A stretch of DNA of 62,486 nucleotides, from NCBI RefSeq assembly GCF_022288825.1, contig NZ_JAKOOW010000017.1:877-63362 (forward strand). Reading direction: 5' to 3'. A program made the position numbers and the translations under genes. This document shows, piece after piece, positions 23,560-30,654 of the stretch. This stretch comes from Kingella pumchi. Its GTDB lineage: Bacteria; Pseudomonadota; Gammaproteobacteria; Burkholderiales; Neisseriaceae. Position 1 is the first letter of the stretch. Each line of letters starts with the position of its first letter. The notes under the pieces were generated by a model. That model was not told the origin of the DNA. It ran no database searches and worked only from the letters and a program-made list of their open reading frames with translations.

Positions 23560-23832
23560 ATGAAACCCGGCATCCACCCCGAAAACTACCGCACCGTGCT
23601 GTTTTACGACAGCGGCGCCCAAACCGGCTGGCTGATCCGCTCTTGCGCCCCCACCAGCAAAACCATGCAGTGGGAAGACGGCAAAGAATATCCGGTATTT
23701 CTGCTCGACACTTCCGCCGCCAGCCATCCGGTTTATACCGGCAAGCAGCGCGAGCACAACCGCGAAGGCCGCGCCAGCCAGTTCAACCAACGCTACGCAG
23801 GCATGATGTCTGCCCTGAAAAAGGACAAATAA
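23560..23832 (+). CDS. rpmE2: 50S ribosomal protein L31 type B (zinc-free paralogue)
   Basis: A 90-residue protein starting MKPGIHPENYRTVLFYDSG. Its length and the absence of the CxxC zinc ribbon mark the type B (YkgM-like) L31. It replaces zinc-binding L31 when zinc is scarce and so frees zinc from ribosomes. AGGAG precedes the ATG at 23560. The gene overlaps rpmJ2 by one base (TAATG), so the two are translationally coupled. The upstream Zur box supports the zinc-starvation role. Confidence 0.96.
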   Translation: MKPGIHPENYRTVLFYDSGAQTGWLIRSCAPTSKTMQWEDGKEYPVFLLDTSAASHPVYTGKQREHNREGRASQFNQRYAGMMSALKKDK

Positions 23833-23957
23833 TGCAAGTACTCTCTTCACTCAAAACCGCCAAACAACGCCACCGCGACTGCCAAGTCGTCCGCCGCAAA
23901 GGCAAGGTGTATGTGATTTGTAAATCCAACCCGCGCTTTAAAGCCCGCCAGCGCTAA
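23832..23957 (+). CDS. rpmJ2: 50S ribosomal protein L36 type B
   Basis: A 41-residue basic protein, MQVLSSLKTAKQRHRDCQVV followed by RRKGKVYVICKSNPRFKARQR. This is the YkgO-type L36 that lacks the full zinc ligand set. It shares the Zur-controlled transcript with L31B and overlaps its stop codon by one base. Confidence 0.96.
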   Translation: MQVLSSLKTAKQRHRDCQVVRRKGKVYVICKSNPRFKARQR

Positions 23958-23964
23958 CCCAGAC

Positions 23965-24002
23965 TTTTCAGGCTGCCCGCACCATTGGGGCAGCCTGAAA
24001 AA
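23965..24002 (+). terminator. terminator after rpmJ2
   Basis: TTTTCAGGCTGCCC pairs with GGGGCAGCCTGAAAA across an eight-base loop. The arms are extended uptake-sequence halves. Confidence 0.7.
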
Positions 24003-24081
24003 CATTTCGCCGCCGCTTGGCAAGGGCGGCCGAACACATTATGCTGCCAGCGTTTTCCACCACTTTCCGAAAGGATTAAGC

Positions 24082-24576
24082 ATGTCTCAAGTTACTTTTC
24101 GCGGCACACCCGCCCGCGTTGAAGGGCAACTGCCCGCCGTCGGCCAAAGCGCGCCCGCCTTCACGCTGGCCGCCGCCGATTTGAGCGACAAAACGCTGGC
24201 CGATTTTGCCGGCCAGCGCAAAGTGCTGAATATTTTTCCCAGCATCGACACCGGCGTCTGCGCCCAGTCGGTACGCACGTTTAACCAACGCGCATCGTCG
24301 CTGGAAAACGCCGTCGTGCTGTGCATTTCCGCCGACCTACCCTTTGCCCAAGCCCGCTTCTGCGGCGCCGAAGGTTTGGACAAAGTGCTGACCCTGTCGA
24401 GCTTTCGCAGCAGTTTTGCCCGCGACTACGGCGTACTGATGGCCGAAAGCCCGATCCGCGGCCTGACCGCCCGCGCGGTGATTGTGCTAGACGAACAAGA
24501 CAAAGTGCTGCATGTCGAGCTGGTGCCGGAAATTGCCAACGAACCGGATTACGATGCCGCGCTGGCGGTGCTGTAA
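24082..24576 (+). CDS. tpx: thiol peroxidase (Tpx)
   Basis: A 164-residue atypical 2-Cys peroxiredoxin that reduces lipid and hydrogen peroxides using thioredoxin. The peroxidatic Cys is C60 in PSIDTGVCAQSVR and the resolving Cys C94 in RFCGAEG, the spacing known for Tpx. AAAGGA precedes the ATG. It is followed by a strong terminator and convergent hscB. Confidence 0.97.
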   Translation: MSQVTFRGTPARVEGQLPAVGQSAPAFTLAAADLSDKTLADFAGQRKVLNIFPSIDTGVCAQSVRTFNQRASSLENAVVLCISADLPFAQARFCGAEGLDKVLTLSSFRSSFARDYGVLMAESPIRGLTARAVIVLDEQDKVLHVELVPEIANEPDYDAALAVL

Positions 24577-24594
24577 ATCCGTCTTAAACGCCAA

Positions 24595-24627
24595 AACCGC
24601 TTTCAGGCAGCCTGAAAGCGGTTTTTG
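24595..24627. terminator. terminator between tpx and hscB
   Basis: AACCGCTTTCAGGC and GCCTGAAAGCGGTT form a perfect 14-base stem around one base, followed by TTTTGTTT. The centre contains AGGCAGCCTGAA. A second uptake copy at 24649-24660 lies at the hscB stop. Confidence 0.85.
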
Positions 24628-24658
24628 TTTGTGCGTTGTGCCGGGGTTTTCAGGCTGC

Positions 24659-25165
24659 CTATTCGGGCAGCGCCGCATACACTTCCTGCCGCATTTTCGC
24701 CAGAAAACGGCCGCGGCGCAGCAAGTCCGCTGCCGGCTCGAAACGGCTCTGGGCAAAAGCGTCCGCCAATTCGCGGTAGAGTCCGTCCTGCACTTGGGCA
24801 ATTTCCTGATCCAGCGAACGCATCGCCGCCGCATCCTGCGCCGCCGCGGCATCGGCCAGCTGCTCGCGCCATTCCATCTGCTGCATCAGAAACTCCGGCG
24901 CGTAAGCCGTATGCTCGGGCGCATCGGCGTTAATGCCGCGCAATTCCAGCAGATAGGCGGCGCGCTCCAGCGGGTCTTTCAGCGCCTGATACGCCTGATT
25001 GACCGCCGACGCCATCATCACCGCCTGCCGCTGCTCAAAAGCCGAAGCCGCCGCGGTACGGTCGGGATGAAACTGCGCTGCCAGCGTGCGGTAGCGCGCC
25101 TCCAGCGCCGCATCGTCAAGCTCGAAACGCTCGGGCAGGCCGAATAATTCAAAATAGCCGGGCAT
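24659..25165 (-). CDS. hscB: Fe-S cluster assembly co-chaperone HscB
   Basis: A 168-residue J-protein that delivers IscU to HscA. The N-terminal J-domain (PGYFELFGLPERFELDDAAL through about residue 75) has the HPDR motif, and the C-terminal HSCB oligomerisation helix bundle includes LMQQMEWREQLADA. The ATG at 25165 has an AAGGAGA site and gives the canonical start. In most genomes it sits between iscA and hscA; here it is alone, 2.7 kb from iscU. A TACAAT -10 followed by CGCCC lies at 25194-25199 (minus strand). Confidence 0.94.
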   Translation of the reverse strand: MPGYFELFGLPERFELDDAALEARYRTLAAQFHPDRTAAASAFEQRQAVMMASAVNQAYQALKDPLERAAYLLELRGINADAPEHTAYAPEFLMQQMEWREQLADAAAAQDAAAMRSLDQEIAQVQDGLYRELADAFAQSRFEPAADLLRRGRFLAKMRQEVYAALPE

Positions 25166-25258
25166 GGGGTTCTCCTTAGGGACGGAACGGGCGATTGTAT
25201 AGCGAAGCACGTCGCAACTCCAATATCGTTTTCAGGCTGCTTGGCTGCTTGCGGCCGT

Positions 25259-25651
25259 TTAACCGCTTTCTGCCGGCGCCTGGGGATCGATAAAGCTGCC
25301 GCGCTCGATTACCGCGCGGTTGCCCCATTCGGTGAGCGCCGCCAATACCGGCAGGAAGCTGCGGCCGAACTCGGTTAGCGCGTATTCGCTGCGCAGGGGC
25401 GGTTTGCTGCCGTAAACCCGCCGCGAAACCAGTCCGCTGTGCTCCAGCTGCTTGAGCTGCCGGCTTAAGATGGTTTCGGTGGCATCGCGCAGGTGGCTGT
25501 GCAGCTCGCCAAAGCGTTTGCTGCCCTCCTGCAGGTGGTAAAGGATAACGGCCTTCCATTTGCCGCCGACCAGATCCATGGCCACGCTCAGCGTGCAGGG
25601 ATAGATTTTGCCGTTGTAAGCGAAGGCGCCGCTGCGGCATTCTGTTTTCAT
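25259..25651 (-). CDS. HxlR-family winged-helix transcriptional regulator
   Basis: A 130-residue regulator with the HxlR signature PCTLSVAMDLVGGKWKAVIL near the N-terminus, the recognition helix ETILSRQLKQLEHSGLVSRR and the wing KPPLRSEYALTEFGRS. A Cys at about 19 near the dimer face is typical of thiol-sensing members. It is divergent from the quinone-reductase-like gene 140 bases away, which is probably its target. Confidence 0.92.
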   Translation of the reverse strand: MKTECRSGAFAYNGKIYPCTLSVAMDLVGGKWKAVILYHLQEGSKRFGELHSHLRDATETILSRQLKQLEHSGLVSRRVYGSKPPLRSEYALTEFGRSFLPVLAALTEWGNRAVIERGSFIDPQAPAESG

Positions 25652-25790
25652 TTTGGGATACCTGTTTAAAAGGATAGTTATTGCCGCTCGGCTGCGCGCG
25701 TGCCTACAATCGCCGCGCTTTGCAGCAAAACAAGCTGCTCTGCGAAACCCGTCTCAAAAGCCCAATGTCGATATGTTTTAGGAGAAAAAC

Positions 25791-26336
25791 ATGGCTCTCG
25801 TTATTTTAGCCCATCCCGATTTTGCCCGCTCCGTTGCCAATAAAGCCGTACTGGCGCATCTGCAGGCGGTGCTGCCCGATATCGAAGTGCGCGATTTGGC
25901 CTCCCTTTACCCCGATTACCGCATTGATGCCGCCGCCGAGCAGCAGGCGCTGCTGCGCCACCAAACTGTGGTGTTCCAATACCCTTTTTACTGGTACAAC
26001 ATGCCCGCGATTCTCAAGCAGTATTTTGACAGCGTGTTTACCTACGGTTTTGCTTACGGCCGCGACGGCGACAAACTCAAAGGCCGGAATTTTGTGCCCA
26101 GCTTTACCGTCGGCTCGCCCGAAGAAGACTACCGCGCCGACGGCTTGGCACATTTTCGGGTATTGGAGTTTTGCAAAAATCTCGAACAAACCGCCTATTA
26201 CACGCAAATGCGCTATATCGACCCATTCTATTTCCACGGTACTTCGCCCGCACTGTACAGCCGCGAAGAAGTCCAAGCCAAAGCCGAAAACTGTGCAACC
26301 GGTTTGGTAAGCCTGCTGCAAAAGCTGGGCGGGTAA
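25791..26336 (+). CDS. NAD(P)H-dependent flavodoxin-fold oxidoreductase (KefF/MdaB type)
   Basis: A 181-residue Flavodoxin_2 protein that probably reduces quinones or electrophiles. Motifs are VILAHPDF at the N-terminus, HQTVVFQYPFYWYNMPAILKQ near 66-86 (FMN-binding), YGFAYGRDGDKLKGR, and FTVGSPEEDYRADG. An AGGAG site precedes the ATG. The divergent HxlR regulator suggests induction by electrophiles or quinones, by analogy with other HxlR-controlled reductases. Confidence 0.9.
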   Translation: MALVILAHPDFARSVANKAVLAHLQAVLPDIEVRDLASLYPDYRIDAAAEQQALLRHQTVVFQYPFYWYNMPAILKQYFDSVFTYGFAYGRDGDKLKGRNFVPSFTVGSPEEDYRADGLAHFRVLEFCKNLEQTAYYTQMRYIDPFYFHGTSPALYSREEVQAKAENCATGLVSLLQKLGG

Positions 26337-26352
26337 ATCAAAGTGAAGTAAA

Positions 26353-26386
26353 AAAGGCAGCCTGAAAGCTTTTCAGGCTGCCTGAA
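26353..26386. terminator. bidirectional terminator between the oxidoreductase and CYTH genes
   Basis: AAAGGCAGCCTGAAA and TTTTCAGGCTGCCT form a tight hairpin between two convergent genes, with an A run on one side and T run on the other. Confidence 0.75.
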
Positions 26387-26402
26387 TGCCGTCTGGCTGC
26401 GT

Positions 26403-26879
26403 TTACTCCTGATCCATCCATTGCGGATAGGGGTGCTTGCTCAGATAGGCGTTGGTAAAACGCGGATCGCTGCTGACTTCGCGCCCCAGCCATTCCGGCT
26501 GCGGATAGGCGGCGTTTTCGTGGGGCAGCTCGATTTCCGCCAGCAGCAGCGGGGCGTTGTCGCCCAGATATTCGTCGATTTCAAATACCGCGCCGTCAAG
26601 CGCGATGCGGTAGCGCAGTTTCTGCAAGCGGAACGGACATAGGGCGAGCATCTGCCGCGCGTCTGCCGGCGGCACCGGATATTCGAACTCACTGCGCGAC
26701 AGATCGGAAATATATCCCTTAACCGTAAGCCACGCCTGCTCGCCGCACAGGCGCACGCGCACGCTGCAGGCCTGATCGACGCTCATATAGCCCTGCTCCA
26801 GCCGCTGCGGCTCACCGGCAAGCTGGCGCCAGCTGTCGTTGCGGATAAGAAAGCGGCGTTCGATTTCGATATGGCTCAT
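26403..26879 (-). CDS. CYTH domain-containing protein (inorganic triphosphatase type)
   Basis: A 158-residue single-domain CYTH/tripolyphosphatase-tunnel protein. The signature EIERRFL at residues 4-10 (family ExExK with Arg here), QGYMS, SVRVRLCGEQAWLTVKG, RYRIALDGAVFEIDEYLG and LLLAEIELPHE are all present and line the charged tunnel. Bacterial relatives hydrolyse tripolyphosphate. It runs in the same direction as, and 24 bases after, the HemJ-like gene. Confidence 0.9.
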   Translation of the reverse strand: MSHIEIERRFLIRNDSWRQLAGEPQRLEQGYMSVDQACSVRVRLCGEQAWLTVKGYISDLSRSEFEYPVPPADARQMLALCPFRLQKLRYRIALDGAVFEIDEYLGDNAPLLLAEIELPHENAAYPQPEWLGREVSSDPRFTNAYLSKHPYPQWMDQE

Positions 26880-26903
26880 GCGTTTGCTCCGGCAGCCTGA
26901 AAG

Positions 26904-27317
26904 TTAAAACGGTTTGAAAACGGCCAGATATACCGCAGCAATCAGCGCCAGCACCGGCAGTTCGTTAAACACGCGGTACCAGCGGTGGCTGTGGCGGTTT
27001 TGGCGGCGGGAAAAAGCGGCCAGCAGCAGGCCGCACCAGCCGTGATAAAGCAGCAGCAGCAGCCCCAGTGCGATTTTGGCGTAAATCCAGCCGGCAAAAG
27101 CGGTTTGTGTCAGCGGCATCAATAATCCGCACAGCAGCGCGCCGATGCCCCACGGTGTCATAAATTTAAACAGTTTGCGCGCCATCAGCAGCAGGCGCGC
27201 ATATTCGCTTTCGCTGTCGGCCATCGCCAGATTTACATAGATACGCGGCAGGTAAAACAGGCCGGCGAACCAGGAAACGATAAAAAACAGATGCAGGAAT
27301 TTAAGCCACAGATACAT
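26904..27317 (-). CDS. HemJ-like protoporphyrinogen oxidase / CopD-family membrane protein
   Basis: A 137-residue inner-membrane protein with four helices. The conserved start YLWLKFLHLFFIVSWFAGLFY carries the His required in HemJ, and KLFKFMTPWG and the HRWYRVFNELPVLALI segment match the UPF0093 family. HemJ converts protoporphyrinogen IX to protoporphyrin IX in haem synthesis. CopD proteins are related in layout, so the alternative stands. A TACAAT -10 on the minus strand lies at 27346-27351, overlapping the upstream uptake-sequence zone. Confidence 0.85.
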   Translation of the reverse strand: MYLWLKFLHLFFIVSWFAGLFYLPRIYVNLAMADSESEYARLLLMARKLFKFMTPWGIGALLCGLLMPLTQTAFAGWIYAKIALGLLLLLYHGWCGLLLAAFSRRQNRHSHRWYRVFNELPVLALIAAVYLAVFKPF

Positions 27318-27351
27318 TGCAGGCAGCCTGAAAAAAAAAGCGCGTATTGTA

Positions 27352-27851
27352 CCAGCCGGCCGCCTTGGCCCGCACAGCCGTTTTCAGGCTGCCGGTACTT
27401 GCGGCGGGGGAAAAAGAGAAAACAAAAAATGACGCAGACCGCCCGTATCTGAAGCTGTCTGCGTTATGGCAAGCGCCATCAATCCTCTATTTTTCTCTGC
27501 CTTTGTACAACCTGGCATAATTGTGTAATGGAATGTAATTCATTTTGCCGCAGCAAACAAGCCCAAAAGCGGCGCATTTGGCCGATTTCAAAATTGATTA
27601 GGCTATAACGCTAATTTTACGCAACTAAATTTCAAATTTTTTTTATCTTTTTTCCGTCGTCTCAAACAAAAAACTACTTTAAGGCCGATAAAATCAGGCA
27701 TCCAACACAAGATTACCGAAACATACAAAACTTTTCAGGCTGCCTGCCGGCTTATAGCGAAAACGTTTAAGCGGCGCATGTGGTACAAAACAGCAAAGGC
27801 ACGGCCGGTATTTTTACCGTCCGTGCCTTTAATAGAGATGTGCTTAAAGCC
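27352..27851. other. gene-free, partly AT-rich intergenic stretch
   Basis: No gene is supported on either strand. The part from about 27480 to 27720 is much richer in A and T than the window average. A possible hairpin ACGCAGAC/GTCTGCGT spans about 27432-27465. A second strong hairpin is at 27795-27830. It could host a small RNA or be decayed sequence; I see no decisive promoter. Confidence 0.4.
27795..27830. terminator. hairpin of non-uptake-sequence origin
   Basis: AAAGGCACGG and CCGTGCCTTT bracket an inner GGTA/TACC pair and a T-rich loop. The outer ten-base stem is perfect. The T tract after it is poor on both strands, so it may be a terminator or an RNA element. Confidence 0.5.
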
Positions 27852-27899
27852 TTTTCAGGCTGCCTGAAAGGGATACTGCATCTTCAGGCAGCCTGAAAA
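27852..27899. terminator. extended uptake-sequence inverted repeat behind iscU
   Basis: TTTTCAGGCTGCCTGAA at 27852-27868 is the exact complement of TTCAGGCAGCCTGAAAA at 27883-27899, directly after the iscU stop on the minus strand. Confidence 0.6.
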
Positions 27900-27901
27900 A
27901 A

Positions 27902-28285
27902 TCAGGCATCACGTTTTTTTCGGTAGTCGGCTACTGCCGCTTTTACCGCGTCTTCAGCCAGAATCGAGCAGTGGATTTTTACTGGCGGCAGTTCCAACTC
28001 TTCGGCAATTTCGCTGTTTTTGATGGCCATCGCTTCATCCAGGCTTTTGCCTTTCAGAAGCTCGGTTACCAGCGACGACGATGCGATGGCGGAGCCGCAG
28101 CCATAGGTTTTGAATTTGGCGTCTTCGATGATGCCTTGGTCGTTCACTTTGATTTGCAGGCGCATCACGTCGCCGCAGGCGGGCGCGCCCACCATGCCGG
28201 TGCCGACGTCGCTGTCGTCTTTGTCGAATGTGCCGACGTTGCGGGGGTTTTCGTAATGGTCGATGACTTTGTCGCTGTATGCCAT
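27902..28285 (-). CDS. iscU: Fe-S cluster assembly scaffold IscU
   Basis: A 127-residue scaffold on which [2Fe-2S] clusters are built. The three ligand Cys are C37 (GAPACGD), C63 (TYGCGSA) and C106 (KIHCSIL), and LPPVK at 99-103 is the HscA-binding motif. It follows iscS by 63 bases with an uptake sequence between. iscA and hscA do not follow; the operon ends here. Confidence 0.98.
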   Translation of the reverse strand: MAYSDKVIDHYENPRNVGTFDKDDSDVGTGMVGAPACGDVMRLQIKVNDQGIIEDAKFKTYGCGSAIASSSLVTELLKGKSLDEAMAIKNSEIAEELELPPVKIHCSILAEDAVKAAVADYRKKRDA

Positions 28286-28348
28286 GATGTGGTTTCCTTA
28301 TAACGAGTTATGTTTGTTTGCCGGTTACGGTTTTCAGGCTGCCTGAAA

Positions 28349-29563
28349 TCAGTGCGCCGCCCATTCGATTGATTCCAAATCGATGCCTTCTTTAAACATC
28401 TCCCACAGCGGCGAGAGTTCGCGCAGTTTGTCGATTTTGGATTTGATCAGCTCGGCGGCATAGGCGGCTTCTTCTTCGGTGGTCATGCGGCCGAAGGTGA
28501 TGCGCAGGGAGGAATGCGCCAGTTCGTCGTTGCGGCCGAGCGCGCGCAGGACGTAGCTGGGTTCGAGCGAAGCGGAGGTACAGGCGGAGCCGCTGGATAC
28601 GGCGAGTTCTTTAACTGCCATAATCAGGCTTTCGCCTTCGACGTAGTTGAAGCTGACGTTGAGATTGTTAGGCGCGCGGTGTTCGAGATCGCCATTGATA
28701 TAGACTTCTTCGATACCTTCGATGCCTTTCAGGAAGATGTCGCGCAGTTTGCGGTAGTGCGCCATATCCTTTGCCAAATCTTCTTTGGCGATGCGGAAAG
28801 CTTCGCCCATGCCGACGATTTGGTGGGTGGGCAGGGTGCCGCTGCGGAAACCGCGTTCGTGGCCGCCGCCGTGCATTTGGGCTTCTAGGCGGACGCGGGG
28901 TTTACGGCGGACGTACAGCGCGCCGATACCTTTGGGACCGTACACTTTATGACCGGACATGGACAGCAGGTCGATTTTGGCGGCTTCTACGTCAACAGGC
29001 ACTTTGCCGCAGGCTTGGGCTGCATCAACGTGGAAGATGATTTTACGTTCGCGGCAGATTTCGCCGATGGCGGGAATATCTTGCACGACGCCGATTTCGT
29101 TGTTCACCCACATTACGGAAATCAGGATGGTGTCGTCGCGGATGGCGGCTTTGAGTTCTTCCAAATCAATCAAACCGTTTTCCTGCACGCCGAGATAGGT
29201 TACTTCGAAACCTTGGCGTTCGAGTTCGCGCATGGTGTCGAGCACGGCTTTGTGTTCGGTTTTGACGGTAATGAGGTGTTTGCCTTTGGTTTTGTAGAAG
29301 TTTGCCGCGCCTTTGATGGCGAGGTTGTCGGACTCGGTGGCGCCGCTGGTGAAGACGATTTCCTTGGGATCGGCGTTGATCAGCGCGGCGATATTGGCGC
29401 GGGCTTCTTCCACCGCTTCTTCGGCCACCCAGCCGAAGCTGTGGCTGTTGGATGCGGGGTTGCCGAAGGTTTCGGTCAGGTAGGGAATCATTTTTTCCGC
29501 CACGCGTTTGTCAACAGGGGTGGTGGCGGCGTAGTCGAGATAAACGGGGATTTTTACGGTCAT
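28349..29563 (-). CDS. iscS: cysteine desulfurase IscS
   Basis: A 404-residue PLP enzyme that removes sulphur from cysteine for Fe-S clusters and tRNA thiolation. The N-terminus IPVYLDYAATTPVDKRV, the PLP lysine segment SMSGHKVYGPKG, HGGGHERGFRSGTLPTHQ, and the catalytic loop Cys in SSGSACTSASLEPSYVLRA are all present. The length matches E. coli IscS. It lies between iscR and iscU, as in the canonical isc order. Confidence 0.98.
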   Translation of the reverse strand: MTVKIPVYLDYAATTPVDKRVAEKMIPYLTETFGNPASNSHSFGWVAEEAVEEARANIAALINADPKEIVFTSGATESDNLAIKGAANFYKTKGKHLITVKTEHKAVLDTMRELERQGFEVTYLGVQENGLIDLEELKAAIRDDTILISVMWVNNEIGVVQDIPAIGEICRERKIIFHVDAAQACGKVPVDVEAAKIDLLSMSGHKVYGPKGIGALYVRRKPRVRLEAQMHGGGHERGFRSGTLPTHQIVGMGEAFRIAKEDLAKDMAHYRKLRDIFLKGIEGIEEVYINGDLEHRAPNNLNVSFNYVEGESLIMAVKELAVSSGSACTSASLEPSYVLRALGRNDELAHSSLRITFGRMTTEEEAAYAAELIKSKIDKLRELSPLWEMFKEGIDLESIEWAAH

Positions 29564-29595
29564 GGTGTGGTCTCTTGTTGTCGTGTGTTCTCGGG

Positions 29596-30042
29596 TTAGT
29601 AAATGTGGGTAAGGGTTACGGTTTGTTCGCTCTGTTTGCTTTGCTCCTGCTCCAGCAGCCCGGCCAGCGTTACGCTGCTCAGATAGCTGTTGATGGTATG
29701 GTTAAGGTTTTCCCAGAGATTGTGCGTCAGGCAGCGGGCACCGCCGTGGCAGTTTTCCTGACCGCTGCACAGCGTGGCATCCAGCCGGTCTTCGGCTGCG
29801 GTGATGATTTGGGCGATATTGATGGAATCTGCGGGGCGGCCGAGAATATAGCCGCCGCCGGGGCCGCGGATGCTTTCAACCAAACCTGCGCGGCGCAGTT
29901 TGCTGAAAAGCTGCTCCAGATAGGAAAGAGAGATGCTCTGTCTTTCGCTGATGGCATTGAGTTTGACGGCATTGCCTTGTGCATTCATCGCCAAATCAAG
30001 CATGGCGGTTACGGCAAAGCGTCCTTTGGTGGTGAGACGCAT
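29596..30042 (-). CDS. iscR: Fe-S cluster assembly transcriptional regulator IscR
   Basis: A 148-residue Rrf2-family repressor. The winged helix (MRLTTKGRFAVTAMLDLA, SISLSYLEQLFSKLRRAGLV) is followed by the cluster ligands C92, C98, C104 and H107, at the same positions as E. coli IscR. With its [2Fe-2S] cluster it represses the isc operon through a type 1 site, one of which overlaps its own promoter. It is the first gene of iscR-iscS-iscU. Confidence 0.97.
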   Translation of the reverse strand: MRLTTKGRFAVTAMLDLAMNAQGNAVKLNAISERQSISLSYLEQLFSKLRRAGLVESIRGPGGGYILGRPADSINIAQIITAAEDRLDATLCSGQENCHGGARCLTHNLWENLNHTINSYLSSVTLAGLLEQEQSKQSEQTVTLTHIY

Positions 30043-30084
30043 GATGTGTTTCTGGGTGGTTCGGTGCTGTTCTTATGGCGGCGG

Positions 30085-30117
30085 ATTATCCGATACCCGA
30101 GTAAATCAGTCAAGTAT
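30085..30117 (-). promoter_or_regulatory. iscR promoter with an overlapping type 1 IscR site
   Basis: On the minus strand TTGACT (30108-30113) and GATAAT (30085-30090) are 17 bases apart. The 25-base segment 30093-30117 matches the E. coli type 1 IscR consensus (ATASYYGACT, RWWWYAGTCRRSTAT) at 24 of 25 positions by my count, covering -35 and spacer. Holo-IscR would therefore repress its own operon. Confidence 0.85.
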
Positions 30118-30152
30118 ATGGCGGTGAAAATTTTACATGCGTTCACAAATAA

Positions 30153-30179
30153 AAACGGTTCCGTTTTACGGAACCGTTT
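30153..30179 (-). terminator. terminator of the HMA-like gene
   Basis: AAACGGTTCCG and CGGAACCGTTT form an 11-base perfect stem with a five-base loop, followed on the minus strand by TTTTATTT. It also insulates the iscR promoter. Confidence 0.85.
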
Positions 30180-30198
30180 GCTATCGGAAATAAGCTAA

Positions 30199-30399
30199 TC
30201 AGGCAGTAAAGCCAGCGGCTTTGGCGGCAGCTTTGTAGGCTTCGACATCGAAACCATCGCCGTGGGTGATGACGACATAGCCTTCTTCATGGTTGGCATT
30301 GACGAAACGCACACCGGCAACACCGGAAGTCTGTTCGACCAAACGATCGCCGTCTTGTTTGCTGGACATTCCGCCGACGGAAAGTTTAAGTTGCGGCAT
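30199..30399 (-). CDS. heavy-metal-associated (HMA) fold small protein lacking the metal-binding cysteines
   Basis: A 66-residue protein with the ferredoxin-like HMA pattern: PQLKLSVGGMSSKQDGDRL, then a strand GVRFVNANHEEGYVVITHG and a C-terminal helix AYKAAAKAAGFTA. The usual GMxCxxC metal site reads GMSSKQD, so both Cys are gone. The ATG at 30399 follows an AGGAG site; an upstream in-frame start would add an unrelated leader. It resembles CopZ-like chaperones in fold only. Its neighbourhood with isc genes gives no direct role. Confidence 0.75.
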   Translation of the reverse strand: MPQLKLSVGGMSSKQDGDRLVEQTSGVAGVRFVNANHEEGYVVITHGDGFDVEAYKAAAKAAGFTA

Positions 30400-30585
30400 T
30401 TTCAACTCCTTACTCAATGAATTTAATAGATATATGCAACGCAGCGAGTTTGCGAAACCCGCAAGAAATTTGACAAACATCAAACTGCGTTAAGCGTGGC
30501 GATTGTGCCTGCATTTGGCATAAGTGTCCAGCATCGCGGCCGATGTGCGGCGGCAATCTCGGCAAAATGCTGCATTATTGCCACG

Positions 30586-30617
30586 AAAGGCAGCCTGAAA
30601 ATTTTCAGGCTGCCTTA
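30586..30617. terminator. perfect uptake-sequence palindrome after the J-domain gene
   Basis: AAGGCAGCCTGAAAA and TTTTCAGGCTGCCTT abut each other, giving a 30-base perfect inverted repeat at 30587-30616. It lies 40 bases past the J-domain gene stop on the minus strand. Confidence 0.75.
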
Positions 30618-30654
30618 GCGGGATGTTTTTCTGGGCTTTTCAGTCTGGCGGCAT

